A stretch of 27,148 bases of DNA from Glaesserella sp041814905 (lineage in GTDB: Bacteria; Pseudomonadota; Gammaproteobacteria; Enterobacterales; Pasteurellaceae): positions 1 to 27,148 of the forward strand of contig NZ_JBGXYA010000083.1 in NCBI RefSeq assembly GCF_041814905.1, written 5' to 3'. Shown here piece after piece: positions 13,467-20,955 of this stretch (positions are counted from its first letter, which is position 1; each line of letters starts with the position of its first letter). Both the position numbers and the translations under genes were made by a program. The notes beneath the pieces were generated by a model that was not told the origin of the DNA, searched no databases, and worked only from the letters and a program-made list of their open reading frames with translations.

Positions 13467-14528
13467 CTATTTTTTTTCACCGACTAAAATACCGGACCAA
13501 CGATCATTTTCAGCATAACCAATGATGAATTTTTTGTCATTGGCATCAGGAGCCGAGTCGATAAATTTAATATCTATGACCGCTTTATCCATTCCCGGCG
13601 TATATTGCGTACCACTTTCCGTTAAATGCGCTTGGATAATCTCGTTATTTTCAGTAGCCTGAATTTCCAATCCGTTTATCGTCCCTTTAAAGGTAAAGAC
13701 TGGAGCGTCACCGACATTTTTATCAATAATATTTCCTGTTGCGACCCCTCCATCAAACTGAAGATTTACATCACCTTTTTTCACAATGCGTGCGACATAA
13801 TCGTTGTTATGGGGGATTGCCCCGTAGATAAAACCATCCGCTTTATGATAAGTCGCCGTTAAATCGGCAGGTATACTTTTATTGATACGATTTTCATCAA
13901 CTAATGCAAAATATTGGCGATAGCGATCGTCCGCATTAATCGTATAATTACTCGGTGAATCACTGTAATGACCGTAGAATATGTTATCGGCAAGGGGATA
14001 AATTTCATAATCGTTATGCTGTATTAGTGTATTAATTTCACTCAGTGGTAGGACGATTTGCTGTTTGTCTTCAAGAATTAGGTTTCCGTGTTTGTCGAAA
14101 GTGTCTTCACCTTCTCTTCGTTTAAATGTGTAAAGATTTATTGTTTGGGTTTCTTGATTAAATTGAGCCTTCCCAAACGTTTGGTAGTTTGTCTTAATTT
14201 CCGGTAATTCAACTTTCGGTACTTCAGGCTGTTCAACTTTCGGTACTTCAGGCTGTTCAACTTTCGGTACTTCAGGCTGTTCAACTTTCGGTACTTCAGA
14301 CTGTTCAACTTTCGGTACTTCAGGCTGTTCAACTTTCGGCGTTTCAGGTTGTTCAACTTTCGGCGCTTCAGGTTGTTTAACTTTCGGTGCCTCAGGTTGT
14401 TGGACTTTGGATTGATCGACTTTTCCTGATTGGGAAGGGGGATTTGTTCCGCTACTGCCACCGCTGCCGCAAGCGGTTAAAATAACGGCGGAAAGTAGGG
14501 TTAAACTGAATTTAGCTGAAACTTTCAT
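13467..14528 (-). CDS. Surface-type lipoprotein with 8-residue tandem repeats
   Basis: 353 residues. Signal peptide with lipobox LTAC (Cys20) and a Gly/Ser tether, then about nine copies of an eight-residue unit of type VEQPEVPK (residues about 42-113), probably an extended stalk. The globular part (about 114-353) is beta-rich, with QTFGKAQFNQETQTINLYTF, a central block YHKADGFIYGAIPHNNDY and LQFDGGVATGNI, ending WSGILVGEKK. The strand-and-glycine pattern is reminiscent of Slam-type/TbpB-like lipoproteins, but the GEFTGAMYG motif of its neighbour is not clear here. The signal peptide differs from the neighbour's at few positions (LTLLSA-IL-AC), which points to shared origin. The start at 14528 is fixed by AGGAG eight bases upstream; the frame opens earlier at 14588 without support. 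Confidence 0.82.
   Translation of the reverse strand: MKVSAKFSLTLLSAVILTACGSGGSSGTNPPSQSGKVDQSKVQQPEAPKVKQPEAPKVEQPETPKVEQPEVPKVEQSEVPKVEQPEVPKVEQPEVPKVEQPEVPKVELPEIKTNYQTFGKAQFNQETQTINLYTFKRREGEDTFDKHGNLILEDKQQIVLPLSEINTLIQHNDYEIYPLADNIFYGHYSDSPSNYTINADDRYRQYFALVDENRINKSIPADLTATYHKADGFIYGAIPHNNDYVARIVKKGDVNLQFDGGVATGNIIDKNVGDAPVFTFKGTINGLEIQATENNEIIQAHLTESGTQYTPGMDKAVIDIKFIDSAPDANDKKFIIGYAENDRWSGILVGEKK
14211..14402 (-). repeat. 24-bp tandem repeat, eight units, inside lipoprotein gene
   Basis: Eight head-to-tail 24-base units begin with AACTTTCGG on the plus strand (14211, 14235, 14259 and so on). Units at the promoter-distal end are nearly identical and those nearest the gene start more diverged. 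Unit length is divisible by three, so changes in copy number alter stalk length without breaking the frame. Confidence 0.95.
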
Positions 14529-14720
14529 TTCAATGCTCCTATATAAACACACACAAAAAAATAGTAAAAAAATTAAAAATAAATCCATAAAATGGGAATG
14601 GGTATTTTAATAAATTTAATAAAAAAGATGAGTAAATTTACATTTAAACGGCACGATTGATTATTTTTATATCAAAAAGTATCAAAAGATATAAAAAATG
14701 AGCTAGAATAGCATATCAAT

Positions 14721-14760
14721 ACAAGCGGTTAGATTGAGCAAATATTTTGCAATCTAACCG
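14721..14760 (+). repeat. Uptake-signal hairpin upstream of yjjG
   Basis: ACAAGCGGTT (14721-14730) opens an 11-bp perfect stem (14726-14736 with 14750-14760) whose loop contains the TTTTGC tail element. No T-run of note. It separates the divergent lipoprotein and yjjG genes. Upstream, 14529-14720 is very AT-rich; I see no clear operator there. Confidence 0.65.
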
Positions 14761-14781
14761 TTTATCTTTACGGGGAGAACC

Positions 14782-15462
14782 ATGAAATACCAATGGATGT
14801 TGTTTGATGCGGATGAAACGTTATATTCGTTCAATTCCTATTTAGGTTTAAATACGATGTTAAAGCGTTACGGCATTGATTTTACACAACAAGATTACGA
14901 TGAATTCCAAGCGGTAAATAAACCGTTATGGGTTGCGTATCAAAATAAAGAAATTAATGCGGACGAATTAAAACATCGACGCTTTGCCAAACTTTCGGCG
15001 CAGACAGGGCAGTGTGCAAACACCTTGAACCATGAGTTGATGGAAGAAATGGCTTTAGTCAGCTTACCGCTTGTCGGCGTCGAGTCTATGTTAAGTACAT
15101 TGTACGGCAGAGTAAAAATGGGGATTATCACCAACGGTTTTAATGCTTTACAACAGAAACGTCTTAGAAATACGGGGACGGAACGTTTTTTTGAGATAGT
15201 GATTACTTCCGAGAATGTTGGTGCGGCAAAGCCTGAGCCAAAGATATTTGAGTACGCGTTTTCTCAAATGGGTGAGTTTGATAAATCAAAGGTTTTGATG
15301 ATCGGCGATACTTTGGCTTCCGATGTATTGGGCGGAAATCAAGTCGGTGTCGATACCTGTTGGTTTAATCCGCATCAACATAAAAATGAAACAGCCATTC
15401 AGCCAACCTATGAAATTCATGACATTTTACAGCTTGTGGATATTGCAAGCGGTAAGATTTAA
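14782..15462 (+). CDS. yjjG: Pyrimidine 5'-nucleotidase YjjG (HAD family)
   Basis: 226 residues, matching E. coli YjjG in length and order. HAD motifs: I, LFDADET with nucleophile Asp9 and Asp11; II, ITNGF; III, AAKPEPKIFEYA with the conserved Lys; IV, MIGDTLASDVLGG. Between motifs I and II is the helical cap with the YjjG-typical VNKPLWVAYQNKEI. YjjG removes phosphate from non-canonical and normal pyrimidine nucleotides (dUMP, UMP, dTMP) and is regarded as house-cleaning. The ribosome site is GGGGAG. Its last codons (ASGKI) are formed by an uptake signal. cysB starts 28 bases downstream with no terminator, so they may be co-transcribed. Confidence 0.93.
   Translation: MKYQWMLFDADETLYSFNSYLGLNTMLKRYGIDFTQQDYDEFQAVNKPLWVAYQNKEINADELKHRRFAKLSAQTGQCANTLNHELMEEMALVSLPLVGVESMLSTLYGRVKMGIITNGFNALQQKRLRNTGTERFFEIVITSENVGAAKPEPKIFEYAFSQMGEFDKSKVLMIGDTLASDVLGGNQVGVDTCWFNPHQHKNETAIQPTYEIHDILQLVDIASGKI
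15445..15454 (+). repeat. Uptake-signal-like site at yjjG 3' end
   Basis: GCAAGCGGTA, two bases off the core, followed by AGATTT and then AAAATTTGCAAAA, which is the extended tail. Confidence 0.6.
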
Positions 15463-15490
15463 GCGAAAATTTGCAAAAACCGGAGTCATC

Positions 15491-16474
15491 ATGAAACTAC
15501 AGCAACTGCGTTATATTGTTGAGATTGTGAATCAAAATTTAAATATTACCGAGGCGGCAGAGAGTCTCTATACTTCTCAACCGGGGATCAGCAAGCAGGT
15601 TCGCCTCTTGGAGAGTGAACTCGGCATTAATATTTTTGAACGAAACGGTAAACATATTAAAGGACTAACGCCGGCCGGTGAGAAGATTGTTTCTATTGCA
15701 CGTGAATTGTTGGTGAAGGCACAAAGCATTAAATCCGTAGCGGAAGAACAAACCCGACCGAATAAAGGTGTATTACGTATCGCAACGACGAATACTCAAG
15801 CACGTTATATGCTTCCGAAGGTCATTAATCAGTTCAAAGCGAAATATCCGGAGGTGAGCTTACATCTTCATCAAGGTTCGCCAAGTCAAATTTATGATGC
15901 TTTAATGGCCGGTGAAGTCGATTTGGCCATTACCACCGAAGCGCAATATTTATTTGAAAGTGCGATTTTACTGCCGTGCTATCTGTGGAACCGTTCAGTG
16001 ATTGTCAAACCGGATCACCCGTTAGCCGAATTGGCGAAACAAAATCGTAAACTGACTGTCGAAGAGCTGGGTAAATATGATTTGATCACCTACACTTTTG
16101 GTTTTACCGGGCATTCTGATTTGGATCATGCTTTTAACAGTGTCGGGATTTTGCCAAATATTGTGTTTACGGCAACAGACGCCGATGTGATCAAAACTTA
16201 TGTTCGTTTGGGTTTAGGTGTAGGTATCATGGCAACCATGGCGCATACTGCGGATGATACGGATTTGATTGCTATTGATGCAAGCCATTTATTTCAATCC
16301 AGCATGACTCAAATTGCATTTAAACGCGGTATGTTCTTACGCAATTATATGTATGATTTCATTCACTATTTTTCGCCGCATTTAACCAAAATGCAAGTTG
16401 AAAAAGCAGAACAATTAAGAGATAACAGTGCAATTTTACGTTTGTTTGAAAACACACAATTAGAGGAAAAATAA
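15491..16474 (+). CDS. cysB: CysB, LysR-type regulator of cysteine biosynthesis
   Basis: 327 residues (E. coli 324). N-terminal winged helix-turn-helix MKLQQLRYIVEIVNQNLNIT then SLYTSQPGISKQVRLLESEL, almost as in E. coli CysB, then the inducer domain. The ligand loop IATTNTQARYMLP holds the threonines that bind sulfate/N-acetylserine-type effectors; LPCYLWNRSVIVKPDHPLA and VFTATDADVIKTYVRLGLGV are further CysB signatures. CysB activates sulfate and thiosulfate uptake and reduction genes when acetylserine accumulates. The start at 15491 has GGAG upstream; the frame extends to 15323 inside yjjG and should not be used. Its stop overlaps the next start by one base. Confidence 0.96.
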   Translation: MKLQQLRYIVEIVNQNLNITEAAESLYTSQPGISKQVRLLESELGINIFERNGKHIKGLTPAGEKIVSIARELLVKAQSIKSVAEEQTRPNKGVLRIATTNTQARYMLPKVINQFKAKYPEVSLHLHQGSPSQIYDALMAGEVDLAITTEAQYLFESAILLPCYLWNRSVIVKPDHPLAELAKQNRKLTVEELGKYDLITYTFGFTGHSDLDHAFNSVGILPNIVFTATDADVIKTYVRLGLGVGIMATMAHTADDTDLIAIDASHLFQSSMTQIAFKRGMFLRNYMYDFIHYFSPHLTKMQVEKAEQLRDNSAILRLFENTQLEEK

Positions 16475-17115
16475 TGAAATTTCTTAAAAAAGTGGCGTTA
16501 ATCGCCGTTGCTTCCGTCGCTTTTATGAGTAGTGCAATGGCAGAAAATTTTAATATTAAATACAGTTCTAATTATTTAATGCCGGCATACGTCGATTTTA
16601 AATCGGACGGTAAGCAGTATTCCATTGTGTCTAAAATCAATGTGCCGTTATATAACATCGTGTTTACCAGTAAAGGTTATGAAAAAAATAACCAATTTTA
16701 TATGCTCAGTTATCGAGATACCCGTAATGGTAAAAATTATGCGATTGCGGAACTGGATTCCAGTACAATTCAATACGGTAAAGTGAAAGAACCGCTTAAA
16801 AAAGAAGCGCTGACATTACCGACGTTTGATCTGTTCACTTTGGCATTCCAACTGAGTTATTACGAAAAATTACCTAACAGTTTCCAAACGACTAACGGCA
16901 AAAAGCTTTATCCGGCAGAAAACGTGGTGATTAACCAAACCACGAAAACAGTAAAATTAAAAGGTAAGAGTTATGATGAAATTACTTACCAATTTAAAAC
17001 CGGTGATAAATATATTACGGTGAAGAAATTTGCCGGCGAAAAATTCCCTCGTTATATTTCTTATAGTCGCGATGGAGATAATTACGAGCTGACGTTTGAC
17101 AGTTTTGTGAATTAG
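16474..17115 (+). CDS. Exported protein, DUF3108-like, function unknown
   Basis: 213 residues. A signal peptide with a clear signal peptidase I site (SSAMA, cut before Glu24) predicts a periplasmic protein. The mature part is beta-rich with many tyrosines and lysines: LPTFDLFTLAFQLSYYEKLP in the middle and LKGKSYDEITYQFKTGDKYI followed by PRYISYSR near the end. This pattern is like DUF3108 periplasmic proteins, a tentative match. GAGGA precedes the start; the ATG shares its A with the cysB stop codon (TAATG), so translation is coupled to cysB. The tight link implies shared expression with the cysteine regulator but not a known shared function. A strong uptake-signal hairpin ends the unit. Confidence 0.78.
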   Translation: MKFLKKVALIAVASVAFMSSAMAENFNIKYSSNYLMPAYVDFKSDGKQYSIVSKINVPLYNIVFTSKGYEKNNQFYMLSYRDTRNGKNYAIAELDSSTIQYGKVKEPLKKEALTLPTFDLFTLAFQLSYYEKLPNSFQTTNGKKLYPAENVVINQTTKTVKLKGKSYDEITYQFKTGDKYITVKKFAGEKFPRYISYSRDGDNYELTFDSFVN

Positions 17116-17164
17116 TCGCTTATTGCGTTATTTTTCAACGTCTCCATTTGCGGGAGACATCACA

Positions 17165-17222
17165 ACAAGCGGTCAGTTTTAGCCCATTTTTTGCAAATTT
17201 TAGGCTGAAACCGACCGCTTGT
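17165..17222. terminator. Inverted uptake-signal pair, bidirectional terminator
   Basis: ACAAGCGGTC (17165-17174) and GACCGCTTGT (17213-17222) are perfect inverted cores; the stem continues to 20 bp with 18 matches around a TTTTTTGCAAA loop. It lies between the convergent exported-protein and SulP genes. Confidence 0.7.
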
Positions 17223-17252
17223 TATATCGAAAATTTACGTACTTCCTTTAAA

Positions 17253-18809
17253 TCAAATCCGACTGCGATGTTCTACCCGAACATTTGTATGTTCTATGCC
17301 TTCCTGATGTTCATAGTCATATTTAAAGCCGCGCAATTTAACCTGAATATTGTTTTCTTGAGCGTAGACATTAGTAAAGTCTTCCAGCAATTCAAGCACA
17401 TCACTGGCAATATAAAGCGCTTTTTCCGCATTAATGGTAATTTTGGAATTTGGTTGAATATTTTTTAAAGTTTTCTTGATCGCTGCTTTATTTAAGAACG
17501 AAACTTCTTCGCCCAGCTCCAGCACAATTTCATCCGCATCGGCTAATTCTTCGCGGCTTAAATAGTAAGAACGTTTCATATTGCCGTACAAAATAAACAA
17601 AATGCTGATAACGAGACCGATTCCTACCCCTTTAAGCAGATCTAAGAACACCACCGCAATCATGGTTGCAAAAAACGGAATGAATTGGTAAATCCCTTTT
17701 TGCCAAAAGTGGAGGTAAGTTTTCGGCTGAGTGAGTTTATAACCGATTAGCACCAAGACCGCAGCCAAGCTTGCTAGCGGGATTTGATTCAATAATGTCG
17801 GAATCGACAATACGCAAATGAGTAACAATAAACCGTGAATAATCGCCGATAATTTATGTGTGGCGCCTGCATTGGCATTGGCGGAAGAACGCACGATGAC
17901 AGAGGTCATCGGCAAGCCGCCGATAAATGAAGCCACAAGATTACCGATGCCTTGCGCTCTTAATTCACGGTTAGTATCGGTGATCCGACGGCGGACGTCC
18001 AAACGGTCAGCCGCTTCAATGGAAAGAAGTGTTTCGATAGATGCAACGACCGCAATAGTAACGCCGGTGACCCATACCACACTATTGGTAAAACCATTGA
18101 AATCAGGAAAACGGAGCAGACCTTCCGCTTCTTCTAATGAGTGAGGCACCGGTAATTGAACAAGTTGACTAGCGGGAATCGTAAGTGAGCTGTTAAAAAA
18201 TAGAAAAAGGTTATTTAATAGAATGCCGGCAAAAACTGCAATCAAAGCGGAAGGGAGAAGCCTGAATTTCCGTAACCGTGGTGAATTATCCCAACCAATA
18301 ATAATGGCAAGGGAAACGACCGCGACAATTACGGATCCGAAATGGATGTTATCAAGCGAACTAAATGTTTCCGATAAGCTTAGGCTACTGCCGAAGGCAT
18401 AAGGAAGTTCTTTTAAAACGATAATAACCCCGATACCGGCGAGCATTCCTTCAATGACGGAAACGGGAATATAGTTGGTGATACTGCCGGCGCGTAGGAT
18501 CCCCAACGTTAATTGGATAACCCCGGCAATGACCCCGGCACAGAGAAAAAGCTCAAATGTGCCAAGTTTGGTGATGGCGCTTAAAATAATGGCGGTTAAT
18601 CCCGCAGCAGGACCGGAAACACTAATATGTGAAGTGCTGAGTACTCCAATCACTAAACCACCGACAATACCGGATAGAATACCAGACAAAGGCGGAGCGC
18701 CCGAAGCCAAAGCAATACCTAAACAGAGTGGTAGCGCGACTAAAAAAACGACCAACCCCGATGAAAAATTTTGTTTTAATAATTGTCCTTTGCTTTGCAC
18801 GTTATTCAT
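17253..18809 (-). CDS. SulP-family anion transporter with STAS domain
   Basis: 518 residues, inner membrane, about ten to twelve hydrophobic segments. N-terminal FSSGLVVFLVALPLCLGIAL then ASGAPPLSGILSGIVGG is the SLC26/SulP core entry; SVSGPAAGLTAIIL and IVRSSANANAGATHKLSAI are further family motifs. Residues about 430-515 form a cytoplasmic STAS domain. SulP proteins carry sulfate, bicarbonate or dicarboxylates. Closeness to cysB (convergent, next gene) suggests sulfate, but the N-terminal type also occurs next to carbonic anhydrases in other bacteria, so bicarbonate is an equal option. No CysB-type site could be recognised. The ribosome site is weak (GAGCG). recD is upstream with a 96-base gap. 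Confidence 0.9.
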   Translation of the reverse strand: MNNVQSKGQLLKQNFSSGLVVFLVALPLCLGIALASGAPPLSGILSGIVGGLVIGVLSTSHISVSGPAAGLTAIILSAITKLGTFELFLCAGVIAGVIQLTLGILRAGSITNYIPVSVIEGMLAGIGVIIVLKELPYAFGSSLSLSETFSSLDNIHFGSVIVAVVSLAIIIGWDNSPRLRKFRLLPSALIAVFAGILLNNLFLFFNSSLTIPASQLVQLPVPHSLEEAEGLLRFPDFNGFTNSVVWVTGVTIAVVASIETLLSIEAADRLDVRRRITDTNRELRAQGIGNLVASFIGGLPMTSVIVRSSANANAGATHKLSAIIHGLLLLICVLSIPTLLNQIPLASLAAVLVLIGYKLTQPKTYLHFWQKGIYQFIPFFATMIAVVFLDLLKGVGIGLVISILFILYGNMKRSYYLSREELADADEIVLELGEEVSFLNKAAIKKTLKNIQPNSKITINAEKALYIASDVLELLEDFTNVYAQENNIQVKLRGFKYDYEHQEGIEHTNVRVEHRSRI

Positions 18810-18905
18810 AATGACGCTCGCTTTGTTGATTGATGTGAATGCTATTCTAGTCCTTTTTATTTAAGAAAAATTTGGTTTAAATCATAATTTTTTCATTCAA
18901 TAAAA

Positions 18906-20861
18906 TTATTCGAATTGTTGTAGTTGTTCTCTTAAACCGCTTTGGCGTTGAACACGGATACTCACGGCCTGTTTCCACGTTTTTGCATCGCCGAATAGGC
19001 TGAATGTCGATTTAGCGCGAGTGACCGCAGTATAGAGGAGTTCTTTGGTTAACACCGGTGACGGCGTAAGTGGCATTATCATCAATGTATGTGTAAATTC
19101 AGAACCTTGCGACTTATGCACGGTCATCACATAAGCCGGTTCATAACTGGGTACACGGCTTGGAGAAATGCTGAGATATTCGCCGTTCATTTGGTTATCA
19201 AAATAGATGCGTAATTGCCCTTGCTCATCAGGCAACATAATGCCGATATCACCGCTGAAAATATGGTTTTGCGGTGCATTTTCGGTGATTAAAATCGGTT
19301 TGCCTACATAGCTGTCTCTACTGTGTTTAAAATGAATTAAGCGTGCTTGCAGTAAGGCTTCGGCAATCGTTTGATTTAACCGTTCAACGCCTAGCTCGCT
19401 CACCCTCAATGCCGATAAAAAACGTACTTTTTGGAATGCCGCAAACACCGCCGATACCGGTACTTGTTGCGGGGAAGCTTGGCGCTGTTTTACTAATGCC
19501 AAATAATCACGATAGAGTTCGACGGCTTTATGTACGACCATATCAACACAATATTGAATCCAACCTCGTTTTTCGCTGAATTCGGTCACCGACGGATAAC
19601 CGTATAAATGCAGGTCATCAAATTGCGGATTTGCAAAAGTTTGCCAAGATCTGACCGCTTGTTGAGCGTTGATCTCTGCGGCTAAACGCCCGATACCGGA
19701 ATTTTCGCCGAAACGATAGCTGTGACGCAGATGACATAATGAATCGCAAATCGCAGGAACTTGTGTATTTGCCGACTGAATCGGATAACCGGTCGTCTCC
19801 GTTAAATAAGCGCTATGTTGCGGGCTGTACCCGAAATGAATCAATTCACCTAATTCGCCCATCATATTTCCGGCTTCAACAGAGGCGAGCTGATCTTTAT
19901 CACCGAGCAAAATAAGGCGTGTTGACGGCTTTAACGCATTTAATAACTTATCCATCACAAATAAGTCGATCATTGAGGCTTCATCAACTACCAATAAATC
20001 CAGATGAAGCGGATTGGTTTGATGATAACGCGGGGTATCGCTGTGCGGCATGATGCCGATCAGTGAGTGAATGGTCGACGATTTGATCGGAACGCTCTGT
20101 TTCACGGTTTCGGGTAAGTCTAATTCTGCAAGACTGGCAGAAATCGATTCTTTTAAACGCGCTGCCGCTTTACCGGTTGGTGCTGCAAGGGCAATATTTA
20201 ACGGTGAGCGACCTTGTTTTAGTTGTTTGAGTTGCAATGTGGCTAATAACATTGCAACCGTGCGGGTTTTGCCGGTTCCCGGTCCGCCGGAAATTAAGCA
20301 AAACCGTTTGGCTAAGGCGGTGGCAACGGCCACTTGTTGCCAATCAATTTTCGCCTGTGGTGTGAACAGGGTGGACAAAATTGCTTTGTTCAGTTCGATC
20401 GTATTTGCATTTTGTTGCTCAATACTGACCGCTTGTTGTAGATAACGGGCAATTCGATTTTCCGCCTGCCAATAACGGTAAAAATAGAGGCGGTTTTGCT
20501 GAAAGAGTAGGGGCGCCACGTTGGACGGCACTTGGCTAAAAGCGATATGGTTATCTAATGTCTGCTGCCATACAAGCGGTGAGATATGACCGATTTTTTG
20601 CAAAATATCTGCGATAAAATCACGTTTGAGATTTTTGCCGGATAAATTAAACAGATTGTGCAAAGAAAGTTTTTCTAGGTGAATACAGCTGTCACCTTGC
20701 ATCACTTGATATGAAACTAAAGCACTTAATAAAACGGCTAAGTGTTTTTGAGTTTCCGTGTAAGCGATATGTTGTTGTTTTTGATCGATCAATTTAGCAA
20801 ATTGATAGTTTAACTCGGAAATTATCTTTTCTGATTTAAGATCCTGAAGCAGTTTGAGCAT
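18906..20861 (-). CDS. recD: Exodeoxyribonuclease V alpha subunit RecD
   Basis: 651 residues, near the size known from Haemophilus (about 640). RecD is the fast 5'-3' SF1 helicase of RecBCD, which processes double-strand breaks and loads RecA at Chi. Visible: an N-terminal domain (1-160) for RecC/RecB contact; Walker A GGPGTGKT (192-199); APTGKAAARL; motif II VVDEASMIDL; motif III LILLGDKDQLASVEAG; MTVHKSQGSEF and LLYTAVTRAKS near the end. All motor motifs are intact. The start has no clear Shine-Dalgarno site. recB and recC are not adjacent. The gene carries three uptake signals inside its coding sequence. Confidence 0.95.
   Translation of the reverse strand: MLKLLQDLKSEKIISELNYQFAKLIDQKQQHIAYTETQKHLAVLLSALVSYQVMQGDSCIHLEKLSLHNLFNLSGKNLKRDFIADILQKIGHISPLVWQQTLDNHIAFSQVPSNVAPLLFQQNRLYFYRYWQAENRIARYLQQAVSIEQQNANTIELNKAILSTLFTPQAKIDWQQVAVATALAKRFCLISGGPGTGKTRTVAMLLATLQLKQLKQGRSPLNIALAAPTGKAAARLKESISASLAELDLPETVKQSVPIKSSTIHSLIGIMPHSDTPRYHQTNPLHLDLLVVDEASMIDLFVMDKLLNALKPSTRLILLGDKDQLASVEAGNMMGELGELIHFGYSPQHSAYLTETTGYPIQSANTQVPAICDSLCHLRHSYRFGENSGIGRLAAEINAQQAVRSWQTFANPQFDDLHLYGYPSVTEFSEKRGWIQYCVDMVVHKAVELYRDYLALVKQRQASPQQVPVSAVFAAFQKVRFLSALRVSELGVERLNQTIAEALLQARLIHFKHSRDSYVGKPILITENAPQNHIFSGDIGIMLPDEQGQLRIYFDNQMNGEYLSISPSRVPSYEPAYVMTVHKSQGSEFTHTLMIMPLTPSPVLTKELLYTAVTRAKSTFSLFGDAKTWKQAVSIRVQRQSGLREQLQQFE
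19653..19662 (-). repeat. DNA uptake signal inside recD
   Basis: Perfect core ACAAGCGGTC on the minus strand with AGATCTTGGCAAACTTTTGC following, the extended pattern. Confidence 0.8.
20427..20436 (-). repeat. DNA uptake signal inside recD
   Basis: Perfect core ACAAGCGGTC on the minus strand, followed by AGTATTGAGCAACAAAATGC, a looser tail. Confidence 0.75.
20572..20581 (+). repeat. DNA uptake signal inside recD
   Basis: ACAAGCGGTG, one base off the core, followed by AGATATGACC and ATTTTTTGCAAAA, the extended tail. Orientation is opposite to the other two in this gene. Confidence 0.75.
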
Positions 20862-20901
20862 AATTAGCGATAATCTGAGAGAACAAATGCGTGGTGATTA
20901 G

Positions 20902-20937
20902 TATATATAAAAAATCCACGCAAGTAGCGTGGATTTT
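20902..20937 (-). terminator. Rho-independent terminator of pykA
   Basis: AAAATCCACG (20911-20920) and CGTGGATTTT (20928-20937), a perfect 10-bp stem. On the minus strand it begins 18 bases after the pykA stop and runs into TTTTTTATATATAC. Confidence 0.85.
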
Positions 20938-20955
20938 GGAGGTTAAATATTGAAA

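Noticed and set aside
14211..14402. CRISPR array
   Set aside because: The 24-bp units are directly adjacent with no spacers and lie in frame in a coding gene.
14138..14461. Lys/Arg/Leu-rich repeat protein in another frame of the lipoprotein gene
   Set aside because: It is only the alternate-frame reading of the 24-bp tandem repeat, without a ribosome site or a sensible composition.
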